Below, in pieces: positions 63,025 through 64,000 of a DNA stretch of 64,000 nt. How positions within the stretch are numbered: position 1 is the first letter of the stretch; every line of letters begins with the position of its first letter. The DNA is from Herpetosiphon gulosus (GTDB taxonomy: Bacteria; Chloroflexota; Chloroflexia; Chloroflexales; Herpetosiphonaceae), in contig NZ_BAABRU010000011.1 of assembly GCF_039545135.1 (NCBI RefSeq), positions 124,001 through 188,000 on the forward strand, in the 5' to 3' direction. A program made the translations under genes and the position numbers. The notes beneath the pieces are model-generated. The model worked only from the letters and a program-made list of their open reading frames with translations, ran no database searches and was not told the origin of the DNA.

Positions 63025-64000
63025 ATGAATATTAATCAACAACTGACTGAATTACATACAGGACTCCAACGCTACCAGCGCCAGCGCCTGCTGATTCGGG
63101 CCGCATGGATGGCACTTGGCGTGTTGTGTCTTGGCTTAATTGGCCGAAACTGGCTAGATTGGCCGCTTTCATGGCCAATTCTCGGGTTGATTGTAATTTT
63201 GGTTGTAGCCTTAGGCGTAGTTTATGCATGGAAGTCGATACTCTCACCTACTCAATTGGCTCAATTACTTGATCAACAATATCAATTAAATGCCCAATTG
63301 AGTACTGCCAGCGAGTTTCAACGCCAACGCGATGGCTTTCATGTGGTCAATCTTGAACGCGCTAATCGGCGTTTGCCCAGTGTTGCTCGCGATGCAACCA
63401 GCCGTGTGCTTGCCCCAATTGCCCTAGAATGGCAAAGCTTGGGTTTGGCCGCGTTATTGGCAACTGGCTTATTTGTGCTTGGTCAAATCAACGCAGGCTT
63501 GCCTGATGCCACCACTGAGCCATTGAGCGAATTGGCCAGTTTGGCGACCACCGAGCCACCTCAGCAACCTGCTGCTGAAGAAGATCCAGCCGCCGATCCC
63601 AATCAGCCAGTCGGCAACCAACCTGATCAACAGCCCGAGCTTAGCCCTGAAGGTCAAGAAATTGCCGATGCTTTAGCTGATGGTTTGAGCGATAATGGCG
63701 CAACCCGTGCTGCTGCCGATGCGCTGCGTCGTGGTGATACCCAAAAAGCCAGCGAAGAACTGGCCAAACTAGCCGATCAAGCTGATCAGCTATCGCCCCA
63801 AACCCGCAACGAAATTGCCGATGGGCTTGAACAAGCCGCCGAGCAGCTACAAGATCAACCTGAAGTGGCCGAGCGTTTGCGCAATAATGCTGACCAACTG
63901 CGCGGTAATCCGCAAAATGCTGCCGATGCGCTCGAAGATTTGGCCCAACTAACCGACCAACTTGATAATGCCCAAGCTGATTTTGGTAATGGCGATCAGC
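63025..64000 (+). CDS. Membrane protein with coiled-coil region, C-terminus outside window
   Basis: ATG 63025, AGGAG upstream; the frame stays open to the window edge (325 codons). Two hydrophobic helices near residues 25-43 and 48-68, and a third near 137-153. A Pro/Glu/Gln-rich linker follows (about 165-210), then Ala/Gln/Asp-rich helical repeats (about 215 on) such as AADALRRGDTQKASEELAKLADQ and AEQLQDQPEVAERLRNNADQL. It resembles large uncharacterised bacterial membrane proteins of DUF4175 type, but this is a guess. Function unknown. Confidence 0.75.
   Translation, partial: MNINQQLTELHTGLQRYQRQRLLIRAAWMALGVLCLGLIGRNWLDWPLSWPILGLIVILVVALGVVYAWKSILSPTQLAQLLDQQYQLNAQLSTASEFQRQRDGFHVVNLERANRRLPSVARDATSRVLAPIALEWQSLGLAALLATGLFVLGQINAGLPDATTEPLSELASLATTEPPQQPAAEEDPAADPNQPVGNQPDQQPELSPEGQEIADALADGLSDNGATRAAADALRRGDTQKASEELAKLADQADQLSPQTRNEIADGLEQAAEQLQDQPEVAERLRNNADQLRGNPQNAADALEDLAQLTDQLDNAQADFGNGDQ

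Noticed and set aside
1-64000. tRNA, rRNA, prophage or insertion sequences
   Set aside because: I read the gene-free gaps on both strands and saw no cloverleaf, rRNA-like stretch, integrase or transposase; a tRNAscan or homology search could still find something short.

Overview
The window looks like chromosome of a filamentous gliding member of the Chloroflexota, most like Herpetosiphon. This rests on the mix of genes (large secreted proteases, a dispersed exopolysaccharide pathway, a CIRCE-controlled hrcA-grpE-dnaK-dnaJ region), near-balanced base composition and recurrent intergenic repeats. It is a judgement from general knowledge, with no database match. I saw no tRNA, rRNA, CRISPR array or insertion-sequence transposase. 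Most genes are ordinary chromosomal genes.

Layout. 1-3367: a truncated secreted protein, two methyltransferases and a small lipoprotein. 11523 down to 3342 (minus strand): a six-gene polysaccharide operon (GT-C-like membrane protein, two GT4 glycosyltransferases, flippase, pyruvyl transferase, a third GT4) with overlapping or nearly touching genes, a near-consensus sigma-70 promoter and a perfect TGTGA-N6-TCACA palindrome at the start point. 11642-17111 (minus): biotin ligase, ABC-F ATPase, Rho, class II fructose-bisphosphatase. 17355-19754 (minus): a membrane-anchored AAA-type ATPase and a HEAT/SH3 membrane protein. 20016-26405 (plus): RecN, an O-antigen-ligase-like protein with a TPR tail and a WecA/TagO-like phosphosugar transferase, which probably belong with the polysaccharide operon.

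26465-35023: a mini zinc ribbon, a Nudix-MazG fusion, small membrane proteins, an orphan ABC-2 permease, a Nudix hydrolase, an SDR and a complete ABC-2 exporter (ATPase plus two permeases). 35109-38162: a secreted M4 metalloprotease. 38547-43587: the heat-shock cluster, headed by an exact CIRCE element and interrupted by dispersed repeats. 43871-44284: a CxxC zinc-ribbon protein whose Shine-Dalgarno lies inside a leader hairpin. 44534-47547: a periplasmic binding protein coupled to a hybrid histidine kinase. 47544-48023: an A+T-rich PD-(D/E)XK-like protein, probably acquired. 48325-56411: HAD phosphatase, aldo/keto reductase, a two-component system coupled to a hydrolase-like surface protein, OsmC, an M20 peptidase and a cNMP-binding PP2C phosphatase. 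56506-64000: FAH-family enzyme, secreted S1-type protease, RpiB and transketolase, and a truncated membrane protein.

The most interesting signals are non-coding or at protein ends: a MITE-like hairpin family (three copies), mosaic intergenic repeat islands built from the same four modules, a C-terminal (Y/F)LPxITK ending shared by the two secreted proteases, the sequestered Shine-Dalgarno of the zinc-ribbon gene, and several promoters with an extended -10 TGGTACAAT. No multi-gene system stands out as clearly new; the best candidates are the binding-protein/hybrid-kinase pair, the kinase/regulator/hydrolase triad and the Nudix-MazG fusion.
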